Positions 40,301-48,453 of a stretch of 64,000 bases of DNA are shown piece after piece. The DNA is from Sulfurospirillum cavolei (lineage in GTDB: Bacteria; Campylobacterota; Campylobacteria; Campylobacterales; Sulfurospirillaceae). The translations under genes and the position numbers were made by a program. The DNA is taken from positions 1,674,001 through 1,738,000 of the forward strand of contig NZ_AP014724.1 of assembly GCF_001548055.1 (NCBI RefSeq), given 5' to 3'. The notes under the pieces were generated by a model, which was not told where the DNA came from, ran no database searches, and was given only the letters and a program-made list of their open reading frames with translations. Each line of letters opens with the position of its first letter. The first letter of the stretch is position 1.

Positions 40301-41535
40301 AAAATAGTTCAATAACTCAAAACTCTTCTATGCTACCTTCAATTTCTGGGAACACACTTACAAATATTAACGGTTGTACAATCGATACCAACAACCATGA
40401 CAACAACGAAGCCGGATTAAAATACCGCGATTACAACGTGTCTTCTCATCCTTATCGTTTCAGCCTTTTACTGACCCCTTCTTATGGAGTCAATAACAAT
40501 AACGACTTTACAAACGCTTGGGTTTATATGAATGATCTTAACGATACAAATGATATTCATAAGCATGCCGACATGAATGAATCAATGCATTTTAGAGGTA
40601 CCATTAGTGCTACAGGTTACGACAATACATCCATGAGCAATTTTGTGACAGGCTGTTATGCGCAAGATATTAATATTAGCATGGACCATACGTATTCTCG
40701 TATGCCTCCTATGCCTTATCAGTATCGTCTTTTTGATCTTAATTCAACAGACGACATTATTAGTATTGTTCCAAAGTTGACCACTAATCCAGGCGATGCT
40801 AATACGACAATAGTTCTTAGTGAAGGTAATTTTACCAAAGATCTTAACGGTGCGATCAAAATTAATCAACATCTTAACTTTGATCGCAACACTTCAAATC
40901 CTATCAATCCGATTGTAGTAATCTTTAACGACCTGAATACAACCTGTAAGCAAAATCCCGATTGTACAATGCAAGCCGATTTAAAGAGTGGTTATACGAC
41001 AGAGGGAAACCTTACAGTCGACGTTAACGTTACACACTATTACGGACGCGCTTACTCGACCGATTATCGCGGTCCTAGTGCTATCGATACAACTATTCGC
41101 TATGAAGTGTATTGTAAAGATTGTAATAAAACCGATCTGAATATTACGGGAGCACAAAGCCCGACATCGCTTAATTGGTATCAAAATATGAGGCATGATG
41201 CTTTAACCGATGGTAACATTAGCGTATTTACCTCAGTTTCAGCAGGCACAGCAAAAGAAACAACGATCAATCCGATAACCACTCCCGTAGGCGGTATTAC
41301 ACATGGTTTAGAAAGCTATAATGCTCATTTAACCAATGCCAACGCTCCTTATACGGATCGTATTCGCATGACACCTTCTTCTTGGCTTCTTTATAATCCG
41401 TTCAATGCAGCAGCAACCACTAACGATTTTAACGTAGAATTTACACGTTCGGGGAATTGGGCTGGAGAAGGAAATTTGGGAAGAACCGTTGATTTAAACA
41501 CTTCAACACGTACCAACCGTAGGATGGAATGGTAA
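37342..41535 (+). CDS. Giant secreted beta-rich protein, possible pilus-tip or MshQ-like adhesin
   Basis: 1397 residues. A signal peptide (about 1-26) precedes a domain at about 40-420 with motifs WAGLYWQG (117-124), YQGYKDVTALL and NWALVIVYSYP; this pattern occurs in large bacterial surface proteins with beta-sandwich repeats. The middle is Asn/Thr-rich and beta-prone with paired Cys (CHEC near 794). The C-terminal part (from about 1230) has HYYGRAYSTDYRG and CKDC and resembles the end region of MSHA protein MshQ, though weakly. No C-terminal anchor is seen. The gene is clearly AT-richer than its neighbours. It overlaps the first prepilin gene (TAATG), so it is probably assembled with those pilins. 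Function is inferred from context. Confidence 0.7.
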   Translation: MKTNALSFFSFVFISFLLLFPSTGWSKGKIIQHQNPFVSALPSGSSLSLYGDFIATGTSVLCQNDGHGSCNNAYTGYLYESNLMYKNAVSTSVIPLNSATATLTLPSGIAGTDIVWAGLYWQGHIAGQNASNYTTDSKIQNRNKVDTLWPDGTASSLSADTIWYHDFWGDGTGNSGGYRSFYQGYKDVTALLKNHLIPGTSQPITVGNIKANSGTDWYSYFYLASGAEVNGIKFGFWGNWALVIVYSYPANNIPANAKLKNVQVTHGFDAMVPLDINGYKTFNITLPVNGFLTPKESTVNAKMLFYAAGGEKNIARDAFYIQNANNGYAYTAVSNTQNPSNNPFNGTVSNNGIAIDNTISYYPGLDLDTFDVSQYMTNQQTNTAVKLEATFSNNNGDQSMPGILAFSTELYEPKFCYDYAYSQNGKYFTESNNGTSLPRVQGKITPTDDINVSIYIKNEENSDVEAQNLTLDITDINTSQAIYNRNSTYVVHPYEIVPVLMPDSSLTVSDSQIVGIPHGTINGNEYFYTYYTLTPKAINDINISLNAQINYNLVLTIGGNTVSLPYSYTVGSTKFPLCTGDVTKYEPNWGTFNIAAKGVYNSNDTYPKFNIPTQVVNRPGAYLITAHDANSTPVAYTRELTIPTVVGIEIIDAGKFHNTKASCDEPSSAISERFWVPFVDTTGAKSQVDFQTALQKAIDTNSISITNIKEYFNKARQNTAFRISANVGDANNTVIKYEQLSNGKYRMINFTELVQTYGTCKKTVKAPNGTSTTNQVAVACGNAGNTGVDYFTLAQCHECILGYRTLYTCSRDNFATRPESFNVKLSDLNQTNHAQTQSFAQDRTGVILPNNEKIHIATGYAYRFDINATDHDGNNASSGYTRYFTTSATDHNISFVWQPLSPINPSIRCNDLSSKPLTFNMINGIISSEANLTNVGEYRLNMIDTNWTLVDNNINYMTHHRSASVKGVTTDVSNYFVGFGNALDCKENSSITQNSSMLPSISGNTLTNINGCTIDTNNHDNNEAGLKYRDYNVSSHPYRFSLLLTPSYGVNNNNDFTNAWVYMNDLNDTNDIHKHADMNESMHFRGTISATGYDNTSMSNFVTGCYAQDINISMDHTYSRMPPMPYQYRLFDLNSTDDIISIVPKLTTNPGDANTTIVLSEGNFTKDLNGAIKINQHLNFDRNTSNPINPIVVIFNDLNTTCKQNPDCTMQADLKSGYTTEGNLTVDVNVTHYYGRAYSTDYRGPSAIDTTIRYEVYCKDCNKTDLNITGAQSPTSLNWYQNMRHDALTDGNISVFTSVSAGTAKETTINPITTPVGGITHGLESYNAHLTNANAPYTDRIRMTPSSWLLYNPFNAAATTNDFNVEFTRSGNWAGEGNLGRTVDLNTSTRTNRRMEW

Positions 41536-42206
41536 TGCGTTCTGCTATGTCGCTTATTGAGCTTGTCTTTACGATCGTCATTATGGGGATTGCCGTGATG
41601 AGTTTGCCTCTTATTCTCACGCAAGTTCAACGAAACGATGCTTTTGCGATGCAACAAGAAGCGATTTTAGCGGCAAAGGCAAAAATAGGCAATATCCTCA
41701 CGTATGAGTGGGATCACAATAGTTACGATTCAACAGCGTCACGTTCTTTTGTCCTTGCTACCAGTAGCCCGGATACGGAACTTAATTGTAATGGAACGAC
41801 ATTTCGCCGTCTTGGTCACGTCAATGCCGATTCTCGGCGTAAATGCTCTGCCACGGGCGCATCGGCAAGTGCTATCGGTGCTGATGCGGGTGACGGTGGG
41901 AATTTTACCGATATCGACGATTTTGACGCAGATGCGATCAACATTAGTGCCTCTGCGGAAGGAGCCGGTACGCTCGATTATATTTTCAATTTAAACCTGA
42001 GAACAAGCATCACTTATGCGGCAGACAGTGCTACCTATAACGTCTCACCCGTTGTATTTACTTTGAATCCCGATAATAATGCGACCGTTACCAATATTAA
42101 GACAATATCCGTTACCGTATCGGGCGGCGACCAAAATATAACGTTACGTGCCTTTACATGTAACATCGGAGAATCCATGCTTCTTCCATCAAGGCCGTAC
42201 CAATGA
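41535..42206 (+). CDS. Prepilin-like protein (PilV/MshD-like)
   Basis: 223 residues with a type IV prepilin leader: MRSA, then MSLIELVFTIVIMG with Glu5 of the mature form. Cleavage would be after Ala4. The ATG at 41535 forms TAATG with the previous stop; an ATG two codons earlier is also possible. The mature protein has one hydrophobic N-terminal helix and an Asp/Ala-rich beta head with four or so Cys. It is larger than a major pilin and fits a minor pilin. It overlaps the next gene by 4 nt. Confidence 0.85.
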   Translation: MRSAMSLIELVFTIVIMGIAVMSLPLILTQVQRNDAFAMQQEAILAAKAKIGNILTYEWDHNSYDSTASRSFVLATSSPDTELNCNGTTFRRLGHVNADSRRKCSATGASASAIGADAGDGGNFTDIDDFDADAINISASAEGAGTLDYIFNLNLRTSITYAADSATYNVSPVVFTLNPDNNATVTNIKTISVTVSGGDQNITLRAFTCNIGESMLLPSRPYQ

Positions 42207-43177
42207 AAAAACGCTCCGCTTTTACGTTGATAGAGTTAGTGATGGTCATCGTGGTTTTCGGTATTATTGCAAGTATCGGAGCCGAGATTATCACGAAAAT
42301 GTATGAAAACTATTTGCGAACGCGCGCGATCAATCGCCTACAGAGCCAAACCGAAATTACGCTAGAGCAAGTTGCCAAGCGTCTACAATATCGCATCAAA
42401 GATAGCGTAAGAGCAAGCAACGATAACGGTGCCTCGTGGCGAGCACTACCAAATGCGATAGCAGGATATGACACAATCGAGTGGATCGGGATCAGCAACG
42501 AAAGCTTTTTGGGCGAACATAACGGAACTTCCGTCGTTCCGGGATGGAGCGGCTTAATCGATATGAACGATACGGTTAATACAAGCCATGCGGCAAGAAC
42601 GCTTTCCACACCGGGAAGCAGGTTGGATTTTACCAACAATATTATCAAATCTCTTACCGACAATAATGTTGCCATGGATGGAACGGCAATTAAGCACCCT
42701 GCACTTATTTTTAAAGGAGCAAAGCCGGGTACTTTTTCAAATTATTATGAAAATGCCATTACTATAGGGAACAATCCTTATGCAAGAAAGGTTCGATGCG
42801 TGGGTAATAATTGTGCGGCGAATTTTTCCACTTTACAACTTCTATCCAATGCGGCCAACGATGATTTGATCGACTATGACGGTGATGGGAATGGAGATCT
42901 CTTTGAACAATACTACCTCGCCCATAGTGCTTATGCTCTCGCACCTATAGGAGCTGCCGATGATTTTAATCTGACGCTTTATTACAATTATCAACCGTGG
43001 GAAGGCGAAACCTATACGCCAAACGGTACATCGACGGTACTTGCCGAGCATGTCAGTACGTTTCGTATTCGACAAGACGGCGATAGTATTCGTATCAAGC
43101 TCTGTATTCATGATGCCAACCAAAGTATTGCCAGTAATTTTGACTTTAGCGCATGCAAAGAAAAGGTGATTTACTAA
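42203..43177 (+). CDS. Prepilin-like protein (PilW/MshO-like)
   Basis: 324 residues with a class III signal (MKKRSAFTLIELVMVIVVFG; cleavage after Ala6, Glu5 present). Its large size is characteristic of PilW/MshO/GspJ-type minor pilins. The head holds an aspartate loop at about residue 223 (DYDGDGNGDL) that looks like a calcium site and two close Cys (RCVGNNC). Start and stop overlap both neighbours (ATGA, TAATG). Confidence 0.85.
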   Translation: MKKRSAFTLIELVMVIVVFGIIASIGAEIITKMYENYLRTRAINRLQSQTEITLEQVAKRLQYRIKDSVRASNDNGASWRALPNAIAGYDTIEWIGISNESFLGEHNGTSVVPGWSGLIDMNDTVNTSHAARTLSTPGSRLDFTNNIIKSLTDNNVAMDGTAIKHPALIFKGAKPGTFSNYYENAITIGNNPYARKVRCVGNNCAANFSTLQLLSNAANDDLIDYDGDGNGDLFEQYYLAHSAYALAPIGAADDFNLTLYYNYQPWEGETYTPNGTSTVLAEHVSTFRIRQDGDSIRIKLCIHDANQSIASNFDFSACKEKVIY

Positions 43178-43629
43178 TGAAAAGAGGGTTTACACTGATT
43201 ACCGCCATTATCTTTATCGTGTTAATTGCTACTATTGCGGCATTATCCCTCTCTTTTTCAACGTTTTCTACCAAACAAACCAGCGATCTCTATCTTAGAG
43301 AACAAGCCGAACTTTTACTTCAAAGCGGAACCGAATTTGTGCTTTTGGCCATCAGCGCTCATGAAATCAACGCAACAAATGGATGCATTAACGCAGTGAA
43401 TGCACAATACCCTCAGGCCGGAGTCAATGCTCTTTTTGATATCAATGCTACGATTTATTACATCGGTAACGGGCTTCCTTTAGCATGCAATATCTTAGGC
43501 GATAATGCCCTAGCAACCACCGACTCTAATGTCACCGTCATTATCGATACCGTCGTTGAAACAACGCCCGGAAACAACATCTCCACAGAACCCATTCGCT
43601 TGCATCGCCGCACGATCCAAAAGCCGTAA
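43177..43629 (+). CDS. Prepilin-like protein (PilX/MshP-like)
   Basis: 150 residues. MKRGFTLITAIIFIVLIATI is a prepilin-type leader and helix, but position 5 after the cleavage site is Thr and not Glu, as in PilX, MshP and GspK types that cap the fibre. The rest carries two Cys and a beta-prone head. TAATG start inside the previous stop; AAAGGTG upstream. Last gene of the unit. Confidence 0.8.
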   Translation: MKRGFTLITAIIFIVLIATIAALSLSFSTFSTKQTSDLYLREQAELLLQSGTEFVLLAISAHEINATNGCINAVNAQYPQAGVNALFDINATIYYIGNGLPLACNILGDNALATTDSNVTVIIDTVVETTPGNNISTEPIRLHRRTIQKP

Positions 43630-43670
43630 TTTCAGCTCAAAAACTCCTTTTCATTTAAGGTTGCATTTGT

Positions 43671-43676
43671 TATACT
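43671..43676 (+). promoter_or_regulatory. -10 box for hpf
   Basis: TATACT; transcription would start near 43683, just before the palindrome at 43688-43702. Confidence 0.45.
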
Positions 43677-43687
43677 GACCTCATAAA

Positions 43688-43702
43688 CCCGCACCGTGCG
43701 GG
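43688..43702. promoter_or_regulatory. CCCGCAC-C-GTGCGGG inverted repeat before hpf
   Basis: A perfect 7-1-7 repeat between the -10 box and the AAGGAG ribosome site. It could be a repressor operator at the start of transcription or a tight 5' hairpin in the mRNA. Confidence 0.45.
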
Positions 43703-43719
43703 AAGGAAAAGGAGACAAG

Positions 43720-44238
43720 ATGAACACGAGTATCGTAGGTAAACAATTTGATTTGACCGAGCCGATTAAGGCTTATATCGAAGGAGCGGTTGATGCTCTT
43801 GGCAAATACAATTTGGATATTATCTCCGTGCGTACGGTGATCGCAGCCGATGAAAAAAACGGTAAAAAAGGCTTTAACGTTGAATTTGCGATCAACATGG
43901 CACATAAAAATACGATCGTTATCCAACAAAAAGACAAAGACGTTTATGCGGCGGTCGATCTTGCGATTGAGCGCGCTAAAAAAGTGCTTCGTCGCCATCA
44001 CGATAAAATTATTACTAACTCTAAAGCCACGGAAGATGCACCTCTCGTGATCGAAAATCAAGAAGGAAGCGACGACGAAATCGTTCCGATGCGTTTAGAC
44101 AGCTACAAACCGATTGAGGTAGAAGACGCGATGAACGAGCTTAAAGCTTCCGATAAACAATTCCTCGTTTTCCACGATATGGAAGACAAATTCCGCGTGA
44201 TGTATAAAAAAACCGACGGACGATTCGGTCTTTATTAA
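43720..44238 (+). CDS. hpf: Ribosome hibernation promoting factor, long form
   Basis: 172 residues: N-terminal S30AE domain (about 1-100; MNTSIVGKQFDLTEPIKAYI) and the C-terminal dimerisation domain of long HPF (about 118-172; DEIVPMRLDSYKPIEVEDA). It drives formation of silent 100S ribosomes in stationary phase. ATG 43720 has AAGGAG about 7 nt upstream. Confidence 0.92.
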   Translation: MNTSIVGKQFDLTEPIKAYIEGAVDALGKYNLDIISVRTVIAADEKNGKKGFNVEFAINMAHKNTIVIQQKDKDVYAAVDLAIERAKKVLRRHHDKIITNSKATEDAPLVIENQEGSDDEIVPMRLDSYKPIEVEDAMNELKASDKQFLVFHDMEDKFRVMYKKTDGRFGLY

Positions 44239-44247
44239 CCTCTAGAC

Positions 44248-44286
44248 CCAAGCCGAGACTTGCTCGGCTTGGACTTTTTTATCTTT
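44248..44286 (+). terminator. Terminator of hpf
   Basis: CCAAGCCGAG pairs with CTCGGCTTGG around ACTTG, then ACTTTTTTATCTTTTTT. A textbook intrinsic terminator facing the convergent recG end. Confidence 0.9.
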
Positions 44287-44298
44287 TTTCGAGTTTTT

Positions 44299-46122
44299 TT
44301 AAGGTTGCATCGCCAATCGGTTTTGCGCCTCTTTCAAGATCGCTTCATCGCTTCCCATCTCAAACCACACCAACTTCTTACCGCTTTGAATCACGCCTTC
44401 TACCACGTCGCCGCCTTGACGATACGCTAAGTCTAACTCGGCAATCTCAAAACCGTCCAAGGTTCGGCTAAATTTTTCCAAGCGTTCGTTTTGCGGCGTA
44501 TTGGTATATAAAAAGCAATACCCTTTAAGCCCGTTACGGCTCACGCGACCTCGTAGCTGATGCAAACTTGCCAGCCCTAAACGCTCGGCACCGACGATCA
44601 CGATAGTCGAAAGCCTCGGAAGCGAAATGCCCACTTCCACGACGGTCGTCGAGATGAGCAAATTGCCCTCTTCTTTAAACGTTTTTAAAATACTCTCTTT
44701 GTGCTTGTCCTTTCCGTGCGTGACAAAAACGCCCTCGAAGTGTTTTTCCCAAAAACCGCGCCCTTCGTCGATCGACTGATAGTGGATCGCTTCGCTCTCT
44801 TCCACCAGCGGATAGACGATAATGCACTGTCTTTTTGCTTCGATTTCGCGGCGAATATGCTCCAAAAGCATTTTAAAATTTGCTTTTGCGATCACATACG
44901 TCGTGATGTCTTTGGGAAACGGCAAGGTTTTAATAAACGAAAAATCGACCAATGATGATTGTATCATACTGAGCGTTCGAGGAATCGGCGTTGCCGAAAA
45001 CTGTAAATAATGCGGATACCACGTTCCTTTGGAAGAGACTAAAGCCGAAAGCAAGGCACGTTGTTTAGTACCGAAACGGTGCTGTTCATCGACCATCACC
45101 AATGCGCACCTCGGCAGTTCTTTATACAAAAGCGCATGCGTACCGACTAAAAAGTCAAACTGCGCCAAATCTTCTTTCGTATCGGACTCTTGCGTGACCA
45201 AAAGCGTCTTGACATGTAAGGGTAAAAAACGTTTTGCCTCTTCAAATAATTGCGTCGCCAAGACGCTTGTCGGTGCCATTAAAACGGCTTTTTGCGGGTA
45301 TGCCATCATCACGGACGCTAAAATGACCATCGTCTTACCGCAACCGACGTCGCCCATAATAACGCGTTTGGCGGCATTTTCACTTTGAAAATCGTGCTTA
45401 ATCTCCGCAATGACTTTTTGCTGGTCGTGCGTTAAACGAAAAGGCAAAGTTGCGATAAACGCTTTTTCGTCGCCGACCAGTTTTGCACACGAAGGAAAGG
45501 TCGTTTTTTTGGCGGAAAGCTTTTGAAGATAATTGAAAATTTCGACAAATTTGAGGCAGGAAATCGTCTCATGCGTATAAGCGTTCGAAAACGTCGCCGC
45601 TTCTTGGGGCGTAGGAAAATGAAGGCTTAAAAGCGTTTGCGCCTCTTTGACATGTAAGCCTTCTTCGAGCAAGGTTTTTTCACTGACGTAACGCGCCATC
45701 AACGTGCTCACGGTTTTACTTTGAAGCGGCGTTTTATACTTACATGTCAGTGTATTGACCTGTGTCACGACTTGCGGTTGTATCATCTGCCATCTTCCGC
45801 CGTTGTAACTCAACTTGCCGCTGACGAAGAGTTCGCCGCCTCGCTTGAACACCGCTTTATGATAAGGCTTAAGCGCAAAAATGACACCCTCAAAATGCAT
45901 CTGCCACGCTTCGCAAAAAAAACGAATCTGAAGCACTTTGGGCGTTTGCGTAAGAGCCGTTATTTTCACGAAGACGGTATTGACGCGATCCAGCAGAGGC
46001 GAAGGAGAAAGATAGGTATTTTCATACGCGGAGGGAAGCAGAAGCGCTAAATCTAAAAGCGTTCCTACTCCTAATTTTTTGAAACGTTCCTTATCGAGAG
46101 GATCGCATTCAATGTTTTTCAC
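44299..46122 (-). CDS. recG: ATP-dependent DNA helicase RecG
   Basis: 607 residues beginning at GTG. Motifs: Walker A (GDVGCGKTM), DEQH (MVDEQHRFG), QFSATPIPRTL, and the C-terminal helicase block with QLRGRVSRNG. The N-terminal wedge is shorter than in E. coli RecG (693 residues). It reverses stalled forks. It overlaps the M16 gene by 14 nt and ends the hemL-recG run. Confidence 0.93.
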   Translation of the reverse strand: MKNIECDPLDKERFKKLGVGTLLDLALLLPSAYENTYLSPSPLLDRVNTVFVKITALTQTPKVLQIRFFCEAWQMHFEGVIFALKPYHKAVFKRGGELFVSGKLSYNGGRWQMIQPQVVTQVNTLTCKYKTPLQSKTVSTLMARYVSEKTLLEEGLHVKEAQTLLSLHFPTPQEAATFSNAYTHETISCLKFVEIFNYLQKLSAKKTTFPSCAKLVGDEKAFIATLPFRLTHDQQKVIAEIKHDFQSENAAKRVIMGDVGCGKTMVILASVMMAYPQKAVLMAPTSVLATQLFEEAKRFLPLHVKTLLVTQESDTKEDLAQFDFLVGTHALLYKELPRCALVMVDEQHRFGTKQRALLSALVSSKGTWYPHYLQFSATPIPRTLSMIQSSLVDFSFIKTLPFPKDITTYVIAKANFKMLLEHIRREIEAKRQCIIVYPLVEESEAIHYQSIDEGRGFWEKHFEGVFVTHGKDKHKESILKTFKEEGNLLISTTVVEVGISLPRLSTIVIVGAERLGLASLHQLRGRVSRNGLKGYCFLYTNTPQNERLEKFSRTLDGFEIAELDLAYRQGGDVVEGVIQSGKKLVWFEMGSDEAILKEAQNRLAMQP

Positions 46123-47407
46123 GTTTGGTTACGACCGAAAAGCTTAACGCGGTAATTTCGTCATGTTTTTTGATAAACGCGTTTAACTCGGGAAGCGTCA
46201 ATTTTTCTATTTTTTCGAGCTGTTGCTTGGAGTGTCCTTGCTCGTAACCGTTGTAATACTCAAAAAAAGCGCGGGAGAGTCTTTGCGAAAGCGTTTCGTT
46301 ACGAAGCGGCTCGGAACCGAGTAAAAAACGTTTGGCTTGGTCGAGTTCTTCTTGCGTCGCTCCTTGTTCGACAAAACGTTTGATCTCTTGCGCGACGATC
46401 TTTTTTGCCTCTTCAAGGTTTTCGTTCTTCGTTTGAAGATGACCGGTAAAACTGCTATGCGATTTGCCGATACTGCTTCTACTGTAACTCGAATATGCCA
46501 ATCCTCGCTTCACGCGTACCTCTTCCATCAAACGACTTCCAAAACCGCTCTCGCCCAAAATAAAGCTCGCGACTTTGGCTTTGTACGCTTCCGAATCGCC
46601 GCTTTTCATGTAAAAAGGCGCCCCGAAATAGATATAAGCCTGCTCGCTCTCTTTGTAGACGATCTGTTCTTTGGCGTCTTTATTCGCGTCAAAATACGGC
46701 ATCGCCTTGATATGTCCGTGCTTAAATTCGTTTAACACGGGAAGCAACATCGTTTTAAGCTCCTCAAGTTCGATGTCGCCGCCTGCAACGATAATGAGGT
46801 TTTGTAAGCTGATGCGTTCTTTGTAGAATGCTTCAACGTCTTTGAGTTTTAAGGCTTTGATGCTTTTCACTTCTCCGCTATAGGGGTGCGCAAAAGGCGT
46901 CTCTTTAAAAATCAATTTTTGAAGGTTGAGATTGGCGATGTAGTCAAAGTCGCTCTCTTTATTGGAAAGCATTCCCAACGTTAAAAGTTTGATTTTTTCA
47001 AAGCTCTCTTTGGAAAAATTAGGACTTTTGACCAATTTCCCCAACATCTCAAGCGCATAAGGAAACTGCTCTTTGAGCGATGAAACTTCAAATACCAGCG
47101 TTTCAACGCCTGCATGTGCATCTAAAGAGATCGCGCGAAACTCAAGCTCTTCGGCAAACGCGGTTGCTCCCATCTCTTTGGTTCCCTCGCCGAGCATCGC
47201 CGCTAAAAACTTTGCAATTCCCTCATGCTCTTTATCTTCCATACTTCCGGCGTTTTGAACCACGATCTGAACGGATGCTATCGGTAAGGTCGTATCTTTT
47301 TCAAATACCACGGGAACGGCAACCTCGCCGACCTTGATATGACTAATCTCTTGAGCCACTACTACTCCTTGTAACAAAATCACCAATGCGATTATTAATT
47401 TTTTCAT
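46109..47407 (-). CDS. M16-family peptidase-like protein lacking the zinc motif
   Basis: 432 residues with a signal peptide (about 1-18) and two M16 half-domains. At the place of the HxxEH zinc motif it has KFLAA (Lys66, Ala69, Ala70), so catalysis by the usual mechanism is not possible. The second half keeps the R/Y substrate-binding region (EEVRVKRGLAYSSYS). It may be a non-catalytic subunit or a chaperone-like binder in the periplasm; a catalytic partner is not in the window. It overlaps mqnC by 4 nt. Confidence 0.85.
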   Translation of the reverse strand: MKKLIIALVILLQGVVVAQEISHIKVGEVAVPVVFEKDTTLPIASVQIVVQNAGSMEDKEHEGIAKFLAAMLGEGTKEMGATAFAEELEFRAISLDAHAGVETLVFEVSSLKEQFPYALEMLGKLVKSPNFSKESFEKIKLLTLGMLSNKESDFDYIANLNLQKLIFKETPFAHPYSGEVKSIKALKLKDVEAFYKERISLQNLIIVAGGDIELEELKTMLLPVLNEFKHGHIKAMPYFDANKDAKEQIVYKESEQAYIYFGAPFYMKSGDSEAYKAKVASFILGESGFGSRLMEEVRVKRGLAYSSYSRSSIGKSHSSFTGHLQTKNENLEEAKKIVAQEIKRFVEQGATQEELDQAKRFLLGSEPLRNETLSQRLSRAFFEYYNGYEQGHSKQQLEKIEKLTLPELNAFIKKHDEITALSFSVVTKREKH

Positions 47408-48453
47408 GCAAATTTCTCCAAAATCGTATACGCCGTATCCCGTTTGGCGGGAATGGAGCCGATGTCTTTGATGAGTTTGATCATCTCGGCTTGATTCATA
47501 CGATTAGCCGCACCTGCGGCTTTAACGACGTTTTCTTCCATCATGGTACTTCCCAAATCGTTTGCTCCGAACAGAAGTGCCAACTGGCCGATGTAACTGC
47601 CTTGCGTTACCCATGAACTTTGAATATTTTTAAAATTATCCAAATACAAGCGACTGACCGCTAAAAGCCGTAAATAACGATTGGAAGACTGTTTTTGAAT
47701 TTCGGGATGCTCGGCTTTCAACTTCGTATGATCGCTTTGAAAACTCCACATAATGAACGCGCGAAATCCACCCGTTTCATCTTGCAACGCTCTGATTTTC
47801 TCCCAATGCTCGATGATCTCTTCATCGCTCTCCAGCGTTCCGAACATCATCGTAGCGGTTGTTTTCATGCCGATTTCGTGCGCGCTTTTGTGAACGTCGA
47901 GCCACTGCTGCGCACTCAGTTTTTTCGGTGCAACCAAATCGCGCACGCGGTCGCTTAAAATTTCCGCTCCGGCTCCGGGGATACTGAAAAGCCCTTTGGC
48001 GTGAAGTCTGGTTAAGACCTCTTTGTAACTCAATTTGGAAATGCGCGCGATATAATCAATCTCTATCGCCGAAAATCCGTGGATCGTAATGCTCGGATAA
48101 TGCGTGGCTATCCACTCCACCAATGCTTCATACCATTCAATTTTCAACGTCGGATGTACGCCGCCTTGAAATAAAATCTGCGTGCCGCCGATAGCGATCA
48201 ATTCTTCGATTTTCTCTCCGATTTGCTCAAACGAGAGCACGTACGCCTCTTCTTCTTTCGCATGACGGTAAAACGCGCAAAATTTACAATCGACCCAACA
48301 CACGTTGGTATAATTGATATTGCGATCAACCACAAACGTCGTTATATTTTCGGGGTGAAGCTCCCTTTTTCGTGCCGACGCCATCTGGCCTAAAGTGTTG
48401 AGATCGACTTCGCGTATTAAACGCAACGCTTCCTCACGACTCATACGTTCCAT
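47404..48453 (-). CDS. mqnC: Cyclic dehypoxanthinyl futalosine synthase
   Basis: 349 residues, radical SAM enzyme with the cluster motif CWVDCKFC (CX3CX2C) and the family phrases FQGGVHP and GSTMMEENVV. It forms the cyclic intermediate in the futalosine route to menaquinone, the respiratory quinone of this phylum. The other mqn genes are elsewhere. It overlaps both neighbours. Confidence 0.93.
   Translation of the reverse strand: MERMSREEALRLIREVDLNTLGQMASARKRELHPENITTFVVDRNINYTNVCWVDCKFCAFYRHAKEEEAYVLSFEQIGEKIEELIAIGGTQILFQGGVHPTLKIEWYEALVEWIATHYPSITIHGFSAIEIDYIARISKLSYKEVLTRLHAKGLFSIPGAGAEILSDRVRDLVAPKKLSAQQWLDVHKSAHEIGMKTTATMMFGTLESDEEIIEHWEKIRALQDETGGFRAFIMWSFQSDHTKLKAEHPEIQKQSSNRYLRLLAVSRLYLDNFKNIQSSWVTQGSYIGQLALLFGANDLGSTMMEENVVKAAGAANRMNQAEMIKLIKDIGSIPAKRDTAYTILEKFA

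Noticed and set aside
37342-43629. Complete type IV pilus or MSHA biogenesis locus
   Set aside because: Only minor-pilin-like genes and a large secreted protein are present; assembly genes are missing from the window.
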